Shown here: positions 1-6,748 of the stretch, piece by piece
How positions within the stretch are numbered: position 1 is the first letter of the stretch
How the letters are laid out: every line of letters starts with the position of its first letter
IMG/VR virus record: IMGVR_UViG_3300031463_000020
Coordinates: 1-33,843 of that record
Source of the DNA: a virus
Length of the DNA: 33,843 nucleotides
Reading direction: 5' to 3' (one strand)
Position numbers and translations under genes: made by a program
The notes under the pieces: generated by a model
What the model saw: the letters and a program-made list of their open reading frames with translations, nothing else
Told to the model about the DNA's origin: nothing
The model's database searches: none

Positions 1-27
1 CGGGAATTCACGGCAGGGAAGATAGGG

Positions 28-33
28 TATAAT
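28..33 (+). promoter_or_regulatory. -10 box of the tRNA-Arg promoter
   Basis: A perfect TATAAT lies 11 bases upstream of the first base of the tRNA-Arg gene, the normal distance for a -10 element whose transcript starts about 5 bases before the mature tRNA. The expected -35 region falls at the very edge of the window and shows no good match. Confidence 0.6.
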
Positions 34-44
34 TTTACGAGCCC

Positions 45-118
45 GCCCTCGTAGCTCAAGTGGACAGAGCGTCTGACTTCGAATCAGCAGGCTGGCGGTT
101 CGAGTCCGCCCGGGGGCG
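45..118 (+). tRNA. tRNA-Arg (anticodon TCG)
   Basis: A full cloverleaf can be drawn. The acceptor stem pairs GCCCTCG with CGGGGGC (one G-U), the D arm is GCTC/GAGC, the anticodon loop is CTTCGAA giving anticodon TCG, and the T arm is GGCGG/CCGCC around TTCGAGT. The base after the acceptor is G, followed by CA, so CCA is not fully encoded. It has its own promoter and a strong terminator. An excisionase-like gene lies directly downstream, so this tRNA could be an integration site. No second copy of its 3' end was seen in the window. Confidence 0.93.
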
Positions 119-147
119 CAGAATATACAGGTCAATACTCCCCGAAA

Positions 148-182
148 CCACCCCCATACTCCACATATGGGGGTGGCGTTTT
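148..182 (+). terminator. Rho-independent terminator after tRNA-Arg
   Basis: Arms CCACCCCCATA (148-158) and TATGGGGGTGG (166-176) pair perfectly over 11 bp around a 7-base loop, and CGTTTT follows. It ends the tRNA-Arg transcript. It also lies just past the stop of the opposing excisionase-like gene and could act weakly in that direction. Confidence 0.85.
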
Positions 183-205
183 AAAGGGATTTGTTTTACT
201 AAGGT

Positions 206-385
206 CTATTTAATGCTTGTGGACATCTTCTCCAGCCATTTCTCCAGTTCCGTCTCCCTTATCCGGACGTCCCGTCCTATCCGTATGTGGGGAATTCTCT
301 GGCGTTGGACCAGGTAATACACCTTGCTTTTTGAGAGCTTGAGGTATTTCGCGACCTCGGGCACGGTAAATAATTGGCCGTTCAT
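206..385 (-). CDS. Excisionase-like small helix-turn-helix protein
   Basis: This 59-residue protein has the layout of HTH_17/excisionase family proteins: TVPEVAKYLKLSKSKVYYLV forms the helix-turn-helix, followed by an IPHIRIGRDVRI wing and a C-terminal LEKWLEK helix. Such proteins bind DNA and either direct integrase towards excision or act as small repressors. The start at 385 is chosen because AAGGAG (397-392) lies 6 bases upstream of that ATG. An upstream in-frame ATG at 406 has no such site. It sits next to tRNA-Arg, which fits a role at an attachment site. It overlaps the Cys-rich reading frame on the same strand. The family call is firm; the excision role is inferred. Confidence 0.8.
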   Translation of the reverse strand: MNGQLFTVPEVAKYLKLSKSKVYYLVQRQRIPHIRIGRDVRIRETELEKWLEKMSTSIK

Positions 386-662
386 CTTGGACTCCTTGTA
401 AAGCATCTACTATTTTGGATACGTAAATTGCTACGACAACCTGTCTTACTCTGGGCGACATTTCCTCCTGAAATTCTTTTAGGGGAAAACGGGGCATTTC
501 AGGGAGATTTACGCCTTTCTTTAGCTCAAAAAAGCGGTAGTCCTTTGCAGGGGCACACCCCTCTACACACCCTTCACTCATGCTGTTCCTGCAAAGCTGG
601 CAGGTACTAAAGGGAGGTAAATGTATTGCTTTTCCGTCTTGTTGTTCAACCATCATTTTCAT
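210..662 (-). CDS. Cys-rich small protein, C-terminal end uncertain
   Basis: The N-terminal about 95 residues look like real protein. They contain CQLC then CVEGC, a possible metal site, followed by a helical stretch with MSPRVRQVVVAIYVSKIVDAL. I do not recognise the family. The reading frame stays open across the excisionase-like gene for a further 57 codons in a different frame, and that part is compositionally odd (rich in G, P, T, R). Either the two genes truly overlap by more than 170 bp, or a frameshift has removed the native stop or broken a fusion with the downstream HTH. The ATG at 662 was chosen over a TTG at 689; ATGs at 656 and 653 are alternatives. Confidence 0.5.
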   Translation of the reverse strand: MKMMVEQQDGKAIHLPPFSTCQLCRNSMSEGCVEGCAPAKDYRFFELKKGVNLPEMPRFPLKEFQEEMSPRVRQVVVAIYVSKIVDALQGVQDERPIIYRARGREIPQALKKQGVLPGPTPENSPHTDRTGRPDKGDGTGEMAGEDVHKH

Positions 663-680
663 CTTACAAATTCCAAGTGA

Positions 681-686
681 TATACT
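681..686 (+). promoter_or_regulatory. -10 box of the tRNA-Thr promoter
   Basis: TATACT ends 6 bases before the first base of the tRNA-Thr gene. No convincing -35 hexamer is visible 17-18 bases further upstream. Confidence 0.4.
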
Positions 687-692
687 CAAATC

Positions 693-765
693 GCTGATAT
701 AGCTCAGTTGGCAGAGCAGAGCCCTTGTAACGCTCAGGTCGCAGGTTCGAAGCCTGTTACCAGCT
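693..765 (+). tRNA. tRNA-Thr (anticodon TGT), imperfect stems
   Basis: The acceptor stem GCTGATA pairs with TACCAGC except for one A-C mismatch. The D arm is GCTC/GAGC. The anticodon loop CTTGTAA gives anticodon TGT, and the anticodon stem has one C-C mismatch next to the loop. The T arm is GCAGG/CCTGT around TTCGAAG. The discriminator is T, followed by CCG. The gene is recognisable, but the two mismatches are unusual for an essential host tRNA. It may be a phage- or element-borne copy, or one that is decaying. Confidence 0.8.
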
Positions 766-802
766 CCGTGGACAGACTAGAAGTTTGGCCTGCCCACGAA
801 CT

Positions 803-967
803 TTACTTACTTAGCTCTGCCTTCAGCCTTTTGTATGGGTCAACCCATACTTCAGTACCGCAGTTGGGACATTCGTAAACATCCCAGTCAACGCCTTTCT
901 CCTTATGTTTCATAAGCGGAGAAAGCTTGGCTCTGCACATCGGGCAAGGGCGGTAGGTCTCATTCAT
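803..967 (-). CDS. Small zinc-ribbon protein
   Basis: This 54-residue protein carries two Cys pairs: CPMC near residue 8 and CPNC near residue 33. The spacing suits a single zinc ribbon. The middle is basic and the C-terminus is helical. The start at 967 is supported by GGAGGTGAT upstream, a near-perfect Shine-Dalgarno site; the ATG at 973 lies inside that site. It follows the ATPase gene on the same strand after a gap of about 55 bp. The function is unknown. Ribbons of this size often bind DNA or act as protein adaptors. Confidence 0.8.
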   Translation of the reverse strand: MNETYRPCPMCRAKLSPLMKHKEKGVDWDVYECPNCGTEVWVDPYKRLKAELSK

Positions 968-1023
968 AGTCATCACCTCCCCTCTAGCCTGTCCTGCTTA
1001 AACGGGTCAAGCCCGTAAAAGCC

Positions 1024-2505
1024 TTAGTTAAGGTGCGGTGGCTCCGATGTCAGCATTCGTTGGTTGACTACATCCAAAGCGTCCCTCAGCCTAATTCCTC
1101 TTTCCTTAAGAAGGTTCTCCTTGACTTCCTCTAAAGGTTCATGGGTCGAGCCGGGTAGGTTTGTTGTCTTTTCTACGTAGCGGATGTATTTGTCCTGCTG
1201 CTTTTCGCTGATGTACCTTCTTAGGAAGCATTCCCTATTTTTCAGTCCTTGTATCCAATTTGCATGGGTGAGGTATTGTCCTCTGTCGGCTTCGATGATT
1301 GGTTGTCCTGTTTCCGACCTGGCCGGCATTTTGACGACGTGGGGGTCATATTTAAAAAGCTGTTGTGCGATTTCATAGGCTTCATTGAGGTCGTGAACCG
1401 CAAAGCACATCACATTCCCAAGTGACCAGATTTTGAGTCTCAGCTCCTTTTCCAGTTGCCAAAGAGCTTGGATAACAACCATGAGTTCCAACTTCCTCGA
1501 CCTGTATAGCGGTGAGATTTTTCCTATTTCCTCGGCCATCCCCGGAATTTGTAAGAGGGAGTAGACTTCATCCAAAACAAGCATTACAGGTTCATCTTTG
1601 GGGTTGGCTGGCCTTCGTTTATTTATCTCCGCGATTATCAAGGAGTAAACTTGAGTAAAGAGGTAGTGCTGAGTACTTTCCTGATTTATGAGGTTTTCAC
1701 CGCTTACCAGAACTATCAATCCTTTATCTATCGCTTCTTTGGGTGTCCATCCAGGCCGATAATAACCAAGCCTTGCCCTTGTTTCCCTAGGTTCGATAAT
1801 CCCCAAAATTGCCCGCAGGGAATAGCTTCTCAGTTCCCTTTCCTGGGGTTTGACATCTGCGCTTAAGAATTCTTTTTCAAAGTACCACTTTGCCTCTGGT
1901 ACCTCGTGTCCGAATTTCGCAGTTGCCTGCCTCAGCATTGGTTTATCTATGAGGAGTTTTTTGGCTTCAGTTATCTGCCAATTTTCGCCGTGCTCGTTGT
2001 GGATTGCACAAATCAATCTGAAAAGCTCAGAACCCGTTTCCGTTATCGCAATATCGCCTAAGATGGGTGCATTCTTCACAAGGTAGTCGGATAATTTTTT
2101 AAGGTTCCTGACCACTCGCTGTACCTGGTCTTCGTAGTAAGCCCCGTATTCTGGTGAGAATTCGGGTAAGGGAACTACCCATTCTCTATTTCCCAGCTCG
2201 TCATAAACGACCCTTTTTAAAAGCTTTTCCTGCACTTCCTTAGGTTGCTGCAGTATCAAGGTCAGGATTGTGTCCGTGAGAGAGCCAGATGAGTCGAGGG
2301 AAAAAATTCCTCGGTTGGGGAATTTAACCGCATAATCCAATATCATCCTTGCGAGGCTGGAGGTCTTGCCCGAACCCTGCTTACCGATAATCAGAGTACC
2401 CATTGTCAGCCCTTCAGCCGGCAACTCATCTTTTCCAAATGCAAGGTAGGGGATTGGTGGTCTATCCCCTAAAAGAACTCTCTTAATGTCCTTCCAGTCC
2501 ATCAT
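1024..2505 (-). CDS. HerA/VirD4-like P-loop ATPase
   Basis: At 493 residues, it has a Walker A motif GKQGSGKTSS near residue 41, a Walker B motif VMLVLDEVYSLL near residue 306, and a following VVIQALWQLEK segment resembling the sensor region of VirD4/TraD/TrwB coupling proteins and HerA-type DNA pumps. No transmembrane segment is visible, so it resembles soluble DUF87/HerA or TcpA-like members. It overlaps the end of the replication-relaxation-like gene by 23 bp, so the two are likely co-translated. With its membrane-protein neighbours upstream, it suggests a DNA-mobilisation or DNA-translocation module. The ATPase fold is certain; the conjugative role is inferred. Confidence 0.85.
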   Translation of the reverse strand: MMDWKDIKRVLLGDRPPIPYLAFGKDELPAEGLTMGTLIIGKQGSGKTSSLARMILDYAVKFPNRGIFSLDSSGSLTDTILTLILQQPKEVQEKLLKRVVYDELGNREWVVPLPEFSPEYGAYYEDQVQRVVRNLKKLSDYLVKNAPILGDIAITETGSELFRLICAIHNEHGENWQITEAKKLLIDKPMLRQATAKFGHEVPEAKWYFEKEFLSADVKPQERELRSYSLRAILGIIEPRETRARLGYYRPGWTPKEAIDKGLIVLVSGENLINQESTQHYLFTQVYSLIIAEINKRRPANPKDEPVMLVLDEVYSLLQIPGMAEEIGKISPLYRSRKLELMVVIQALWQLEKELRLKIWSLGNVMCFAVHDLNEAYEIAQQLFKYDPHVVKMPARSETGQPIIEADRGQYLTHANWIQGLKNRECFLRRYISEKQQDKYIRYVEKTTNLPGSTHEPLEEVKENLLKERGIRLRDALDVVNQRMLTSEPPHLN

Positions 2506-3172
2506 TTTTCAAAGAGTACGGTTGCCCATCCTCTCCCCACAAATAGATTTTCGCGTCCAATTGCTTTCCTAGAGGTACGCTTGTGAAGGTCTCGTAGTCC
2601 ACGAAAAAGTAGGGTCCGTCCGGGTGCTTTTTTTCGATGTAGGTTTGCAATCTGTCCCTTTCCACATCCACCACAAATAAAACCAGGGCTTCGCCTTTGA
2701 ACCTACCTTCGATTGAGGGGAGAGTTGCTTGATAGCGTTTGACCTTGTTCATCACAACTCCCAGCTCGAAGTTAGACCTTGTAGAAAATTCATATAAAAG
2801 AAGTTTCCCATGGTTATAGCGGATGCCCCATTCTGGGACATTTCCCATCCCTTTGAACATCCTTTCGGGAATAATCGTGCAATCCCTATTCGACCAGGCC
2901 ATCCTGATTAGCCCTTCGGTGCAACCCAGTCCGTGATAGATTAAGGGTTTCTTCATACCCTTTACCCTCCGAGGAGCTGAGTAGACGTATTTTTTACCGT
3001 ACTTTTTCACTCTCAGCTTCCCTTGCTTGACCAACCTTGGCAGCATCACCTCTGTCCTTCGGTGTCTTTTCACTTCACCTGTAAACCACTCCACGTAGTG
3101 GTCCCTCGTCGCCCAATGGAATAATTGGGCTGCTCTTAGATATGCGTCCCTCCTTATAATCATGCTGGCCAT
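2483..3172 (-). CDS. Replication-relaxation-like winged-helix protein
   Basis: This 229-residue protein has an N-terminal winged helix (about residues 10-70, with LPRLVKQGKLRVKKYGKKYVY as the last helix and wing). A second domain includes LLLYEFSTRSNFE, NKVKRYQ and ALVLFVVDVERDR. This pattern matches the replication-relaxation family found on plasmids and integrative elements, where a restriction-endonuclease-like core follows the winged helix. AAGGAGG sits 4 bases upstream of the ATG at 3172. It is followed by the ATPase gene with an overlap. DNA binding is likely; nicking activity is not shown by visible residues. Confidence 0.7.
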   Translation of the reverse strand: MASMIIRRDAYLRAAQLFHWATRDHYVEWFTGEVKRHRRTEVMLPRLVKQGKLRVKKYGKKYVYSAPRRVKGMKKPLIYHGLGCTEGLIRMAWSNRDCTIIPERMFKGMGNVPEWGIRYNHGKLLLYEFSTRSNFELGVVMNKVKRYQATLPSIEGRFKGEALVLFVVDVERDRLQTYIEKKHPDGPYFFVDYETFTSVPLGKQLDAKIYLWGEDGQPYSLKNDGLEGH

Positions 3173-3239
3173 TTTCCCTCCTTGAAGCGTGGAGCTAAAC
3201 CGACATATTCCACGTTTCCTCCATTATAGAATATTTATT

Positions 3240-3542
3240 CTAAAATATTAGATGCACTAGCCAGACTGTGATGAAAGCTCCGATTATCCAGCCAGCCAGA
3301 ATTACCAAGAAGGCGACCACGCAAAGGGTTCTATAAAGAAAGCTATCGTATTCCGTTGGAAAACCAGCGGTTACGGCATTACCTACCCACTGGTTTGCTA
3401 TTCGTCTTACGGCCGTTGGCACTCCGACCCAAAGACTGACAACCGACATCGCAACAAGCCGTGCAGTAAATCCGACCACCCTTATAACCCAGGGTATTAT
3501 GAAGCGGATTCCTATCAGGATGAAGCGGGCAATTCGAACCAT
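3240..3542 (-). CDS. Small membrane protein
   Basis: This 100-residue protein has at least two hydrophobic segments, one near residues 5-45 (FILIGIRFIIPWVIRVVGF and onward) and a second at the C-terminus (VVAFLVILAGWIIGAFITVW). The start at 3542 is set by GGAGG 7 bases upstream; the frame stays open further upstream without a better site. It overlaps the preceding membrane-protein gene by 28 bp. The family is not recognised. In this operon it could form the membrane part of a DNA-transfer apparatus with the ATPase. Confidence 0.7.
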   Translation of the reverse strand: MVRIARFILIGIRFIIPWVIRVVGFTARLVAMSVVSLWVGVPTAVRRIANQWVGNAVTAGFPTEYDSFLYRTLCVVAFLVILAGWIIGAFITVWLVHLIF

Positions 3543-3991
3543 CTGACTACCTCCACCCAAGTTCCATCTTCCAACACGACAATTACTGCGGGGTCTGTCA
3601 TCAATGCAGTTCCTAAAATCCAAACAAACCCAAGCGCCAGGTATCCAATCACCTGTGCCATAAACACAGCCACCTGGCCAACGGTATCCAGTATCTCCTT
3701 GCTCTGGATCTCGGGTAATGGTGCCTTGGTTTTTTCAGGTGCTTTGAGGAGTTTAGGCGCTTCGTGAGCTATAATGAAGCCGACTGGTTTAATTCCCGCT
3801 AATTCGATAGTTTTAATTCTTTTTTCCGCTTCTTTGGGTATAATGGTTCTGTCAACCGGAGTGAACCACCACTCGTTCTTGTATAGCGGGGATGCAGGCA
3901 CTCCACCCTTATCAAGTTCCCTGAACCACCAATGGTGTCGCCTTGCTATGGTTAGGGTCTTTTTTAATTCCTCCGTCTTTTGCAGGTACAT
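3515..3991 (-). CDS. Membrane-anchored protein with a soluble N-terminal domain
   Basis: At 158 residues, the first 90 are polar and aromatic-rich (HHWWFRELDKGG, NEWWFTPVDRT) and may form a small soluble domain. A proline- and lysine-rich linker follows, then a hydrophobic stretch around residues 105-140. GGAGG lies 5 bases before the ATG at 3991. It is the first gene of the leftward operon that leads to the ATPase. I do not recognise the family. Confidence 0.7.
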   Translation of the reverse strand: MYLQKTEELKKTLTIARRHHWWFRELDKGGVPASPLYKNEWWFTPVDRTIIPKEAEKRIKTIELAGIKPVGFIIAHEAPKLLKAPEKTKAPLPEIQSKEILDTVGQVAVFMAQVIGYLALGFVWILGTALMTDPAVIVVLEDGTWVEVVRWFELPASS

Positions 3992-4025
3992 TTCATCCTC
4001 CTTCCATTTGGTTTTACCTGTCCAT

Positions 4026-4055
4026 AGTGTATTTCGTGGATAGTTTAAAATTCAA
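4026..4055 (-). promoter_or_regulatory. Possible promoter for the ATPase operon
   Basis: On the minus strand TTGAAT (4055-4050) is followed after 18 bp by TACACT (4031-4026), placing a transcript start near 4019, about 28 bases before the first gene. Both hexamers are only moderate matches to the sigma-70 consensus. The region between the two divergent genes must hold promoters in both directions; I see no convincing one for the rightward gene. Confidence 0.35.
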
Positions 4056-4088
4056 AACCTTTTGTTTTAATTACAGCAGGAGGTAAAA

Positions 4089-5261
4089 ATGGCTGATGTT
4101 AACTACGAATCGCTTCTTGGAACGCTCAATGTTACAGAAGCCGTTATTCTCTTTTGGAAATGTAAAAAACTACCCTATAAACAGATAGCAAGAAAAAAGT
4201 TTCCTTTAAAAATTGATGCTGTCCAATGGCATATGAGTAATGTTTATTCAAAGTTGGGATTTGATCTTACAACACACGCCACCGAACGTTGGAAGATATT
4301 ACAAGATAAGGTTTGTCCGGCTCTGTTTTCTCTTACTAACGGGGATGTAGCCAATATTACAAAGGATATTTTTAAGGGTGAAACACCTAAATTGGTTCCC
4401 AATAATTCCTTATTGCCTCTCGTTAGGGAAGAAAATGCATTAGAGGAAAGCGGAAAAGGAATTATTGTTTCCCCCACTGGTGAAATAATCACACTTGAAA
4501 CTAAAAGAAAGCCTTCTTTAATAGGTCTTGGCTTAATCGTTGCCTTAATTACAGTAGCGGCATTTGTTGTCGGCAGACTTACAGCTCCTCTAATTACAGC
4601 AGCAGTTCCCTCACCAATCGTAATGATAATTACAGCAACCCAACCAACCCCCACAAATACTGTAGTGGCAACTGAAACCCAAGCACCCACAGCAACGATT
4701 GTTCTAACAGAGACACAAATTCCTACAAATACTCCACTTCCATCGCCTGTAGGACCAACAGTGCTTTTTGAAGATAATTTCGATAATGGACGTTCAAGTT
4801 CATGGCAGGTAGTGAGCGGGAATCCGGTTATCGCCAACGATGCCCTGACCACAGATAATGAGGCCACCTTACTAGTTGGTGATTCTTCGTGGGTAAATTA
4901 CTCTGTAGAGTTTGACGCGCTAAACTTCTTTCATCCGGGAGTAAAGGCAGGCGGTATTGTCGGTGTTAGGGTTCAAGACCCGGATAATATGATTGCCTTC
5001 ACTTATTACTTTTTCAATACCTTTTGGGATGTTGTGGAGAATGGAAATTGGAGCGAGGTTCCCAACACAAGAACAGGGGTAATCGGTTATCCTCCCCAAA
5101 GAATAAAAATCACAGCGAACGGACAAAAATATACCGCCGAGGGTAATGATGGAAAAATCTCATCCTTCGTAAACTCAAAATTCTCTTCGGGAAAGATATT
5201 GCTAAAGATTTACGGTGGTGAGATTATTGACAACTTTAAAGTAATTCAATTACCCCAATGA
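4089..5261 (+). CDS. HTH-TM-lectin-like membrane protein
   Basis: This 390-residue protein has three parts. Residues 1-75 hold a LuxR/sigma-4-like helix-turn-helix (KQIARKKFPLKIDAVQWHMSNVYSKLGF). Residues about 138-180 are hydrophobic (LIGLGLIVALITVAAFVVG), giving one membrane span. A Thr/Pro linker (TPTNTVVATETQAPTAT and on) leads to a C-terminal beta-sandwich-like domain starting at VLFEDNFDNG, typical of concanavalin-like or DUF1080-like domains. AGGAGGT lies 4 bases upstream of the ATG. The layout suggests a one-component sensor, with DNA binding inside the cell and ligand binding outside. It is transcribed against the phage genes and ends one base before the convergent holin-like gene, so it is probably an accessory cargo gene or a host gene. 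Confidence 0.75.
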   Translation: MADVNYESLLGTLNVTEAVILFWKCKKLPYKQIARKKFPLKIDAVQWHMSNVYSKLGFDLTTHATERWKILQDKVCPALFSLTNGDVANITKDIFKGETPKLVPNNSLLPLVREENALEESGKGIIVSPTGEIITLETKRKPSLIGLGLIVALITVAAFVVGRLTAPLITAAVPSPIVMIITATQPTPTNTVVATETQAPTATIVLTETQIPTNTPLPSPVGPTVLFEDNFDNGRSSSWQVVSGNPVIANDALTTDNEATLLVGDSSWVNYSVEFDALNFFHPGVKAGGIVGVRVQDPDNMIAFTYYFFNTFWDVVENGNWSEVPNTRTGVIGYPPQRIKITANGQKYTAEGNDGKISSFVNSKFSSGKILLKIYGGEIIDNFKVIQLPQ

Positions 5262-5438
5262 CTATTGGATTTTATTTAAAGCTGACCTTATCCCAATAAT
5301 TCCAAATCCTGCCAAGACGGTGTCTATGGCTACCTGTATATCTAATTTTCCAATGGCAAACCCAATTATTGCCCAGAGGACTGTAAGCCATCCAATAATA
5401 TAAGTTTTCTTTCCATTGATGGTTTCTAAAATCTTCAT
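5262..5438 (-). CDS. Holin-like small membrane protein
   Basis: A 58-residue protein begins with a short polar segment, then NGKKTYIIGWLTVLWAIIGFAIG, a membrane span, then a second, more amphipathic hydrophobic segment with a basic end. The NGKKTY start followed by a span is common in small phage membrane proteins found beside endolysins. A near-perfect AGGAGGTGA precedes the ATG at 5438. It follows the CHAP endolysin by two genes, which supports a role in releasing or activating it. It is the last gene of the late region and stops immediately against the convergent HTH-TM-lectin gene. Confidence 0.72.
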   Translation of the reverse strand: MKILETINGKKTYIIGWLTVLWAIIGFAIGKLDIQVAIDTVLAGFGIIGIRSALNKIQ

Positions 5439-5442
5439 ACTC

Positions 5443-5634
5443 TCACCTCCTTAAATTCATAATTATTGATATCGTTAAAAATATCCAAGCTAAAAGTTCC
5501 ATGGTGTGCATTATTCTGTCGTATTTATTTCTTTTTTTAAATAGATATCTGGTTGCCTCATCTATCGCATGAGAAATTGACAACAAGACCTTTTCTGTTG
5601 CCTTCTCGATAGGATATGTTTTGACATTTCCCAT
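5443..5634 (-). CDS. Small membrane protein of the lysis cassette
   Basis: This 63-residue protein has a polar helical N-terminal half (EKATEKVLLSISHAIDEATRY) and a C-terminal hydrophobic segment LLAWIFLTISIIMNL ending in basic residues. It lies between the endolysin and the holin-like gene, so it may be a second holin, an antiholin or a spanin-like partner. No strong ribosome site precedes the ATG at 5634, 8 bases past the endolysin stop. Confidence 0.6.
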   Translation of the reverse strand: MGNVKTYPIEKATEKVLLSISHAIDEATRYLFKKRNKYDRIMHTMELLAWIFLTISIIMNLRR

Positions 5635-5642
5635 AAATCAAT

Positions 5643-6296
5643 CTACCCAAGCCTTTTTGCTATCTGGTAGAGTAGATTGGCCAACCTTGTTTTAAACGTT
5701 GGTTCAATGGGATTAGCGTAAACAACGGTTCCTTGAGACTCTTTAAGAATTCCAAGTTGCGTTTGTAACTCGCCTAGTTGTGTTCTGGTATTGGCAAGGT
5801 CTCTTTGTAAATCCTTAATCGTGCTCTTTATCTGTTGAACCTCCATTACCCCCAATTCCCCTAAATCAATTTTTGTCTGGTCTGTTATCTTGGGTTCGGG
5901 TTTGGGTAAGTTCTTGGGTCTAAGCCAACCAAGTAAATTATTATAGTTGTGGTTTTGAAAGTGGCATAAACTCCCGATAGGATAATTCTGGTCGAAACTT
6001 ATGAAGTGGCTCATATCGCCTTTAAAACAAATTGCAATATGTCCATATTGTCCTAACCCTGTCCCCCAAATCATTACATCGCCTTCTTCCGGTATTTTTG
6101 AGACTGAATACTCAATTTTGTCGTAAAAGTTGGTAGGGAAGTTGCTCCAGTAGTCTATCGCATTTCCTGATACATTTGGTGCAGCCACAACCTCTTTATT
6201 AAAGGCTTTGAAGACATCGACACATTGAAATCCATAAGCTCCGTCAAAGTCTAGTCCAATGCCGTTGTATTTTAAAAAGAACTCTTCTGGTGTCAT
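5643..6296 (-). CDS. CHAP-domain endolysin
   Basis: This 217-residue protein starts with a CHAP domain. Cys25 sits in the motif YGFQCVDVF and His86 in QYGHIAIC, the expected catalytic pair of this NlpC/P60-like amidase or endopeptidase fold. GDVMIWG, typical of CHAP domains, lies between them. The domain ends near residue 125 (NNLLGWLRPK). A Lys/Pro linker follows, then a coiled coil (about 150-190: STIKDLQRDLANTRTQLGELQ) and a short basic tail. The coiled coil probably replaces a wall-binding domain by oligomerising. It cuts peptidoglycan at the end of infection, and small membrane-protein genes on both sides complete a lysis cassette. Confidence 0.87.
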   Translation of the reverse strand: MTPEEFFLKYNGIGLDFDGAYGFQCVDVFKAFNKEVVAAPNVSGNAIDYWSNFPTNFYDKIEYSVSKIPEEGDVMIWGTGLGQYGHIAICFKGDMSHFISFDQNYPIGSLCHFQNHNYNNLLGWLRPKNLPKPEPKITDQTKIDLGELGVMEVQQIKSTIKDLQRDLANTRTQLGELQTQLGILKESQGTVVYANPIEPTFKTRLANLLYQIAKRLG

Positions 6297-6475
6297 ACCT
6301 CTATTTCTTTGGCCTGATAGATAATATTATGGTCTAATCTTACGGGTTCTTCTATAAAAACGCATCCATATTTTTCGCAGTTGTCTTTATTAGGACAAAT
6401 TACCTCCGTAGGCTCCAGCCTTTCGTGAAGGGCTTTGACCTTGGCTTTAAATTCAATTGGACAAATTTCTTTCAT
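6293..6475 (-). CDS. Small Cys-containing protein
   Basis: A 60-residue protein with four cysteines spread as C5, C27, C33 and C38 (CPNKDNCEKYGC), suggesting a small metal site. Its ATG overlaps the stop of the preceding gene (ATGA), and its own stop overlaps the endolysin start, so it is translationally coupled in the lysis region. The family is not recognised. Confidence 0.6.
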   Translation of the reverse strand: MKEICPIEFKAKVKALHERLEPTEVICPNKDNCEKYGCVFIEEPVRLDHNIIYQAKEIEV

Positions 6476-6741
6476 TTTGCAAGGTGCAACTTTAATAACG
6501 TATCTACATTTCTGTCAATCGTGTCTATCTGCTTGACTACTTGGTTAAACTCGTCCTTATCCACATAATTATCCTGGGCTTTTTCTACCGCCTCGACTCT
6601 TTGAACAATGTTGTTTAAATTTTGCTCAATAGGAGCCAGACGATAAGTAATATAAGCAGCAATGATAAGAGCCATAGTCTGTAAAATCGTGAATGCGATT
6701 CTGACTTCTTCCGATAATGCCAGTTTTTTGAGTTTTGACAT
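6472..6741 (-). CDS. Membrane protein with coiled coil (haemolysin XhlA-like)
   Basis: This 89-residue protein has one membrane span (IAFTILQTMALIIAAYITY) followed by a coiled coil (QNLNNIVQRVEAVEKAQ and onward). XhlA-like proteins that help phage lysis have a similar size and similar parts, in the reverse order. The ATG at 6741 lies 8 bases past the upstream stop with AAGATGG before it. A GTG at 6780 would add 13 residues overlapping the upstream gene. Its position just before the endolysin supports a lysis or membrane-association role. Confidence 0.6.
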   Translation of the reverse strand: MSKLKKLALSEEVRIAFTILQTMALIIAAYITYRLAPIEQNLNNIVQRVEAVEKAQDNYVDKDEFNQVVKQIDTIDRNVDTLLKLHLAK

Positions 6742-6748
6742 GCCATCT

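Noticed and set aside
1001-1017. ACGGG/CCCGT hairpin after the ATPase gene as a terminator
   Set aside because: The stem is only 5 bp and followed by TTAAG rather than a T-run, so it is too weak to call.
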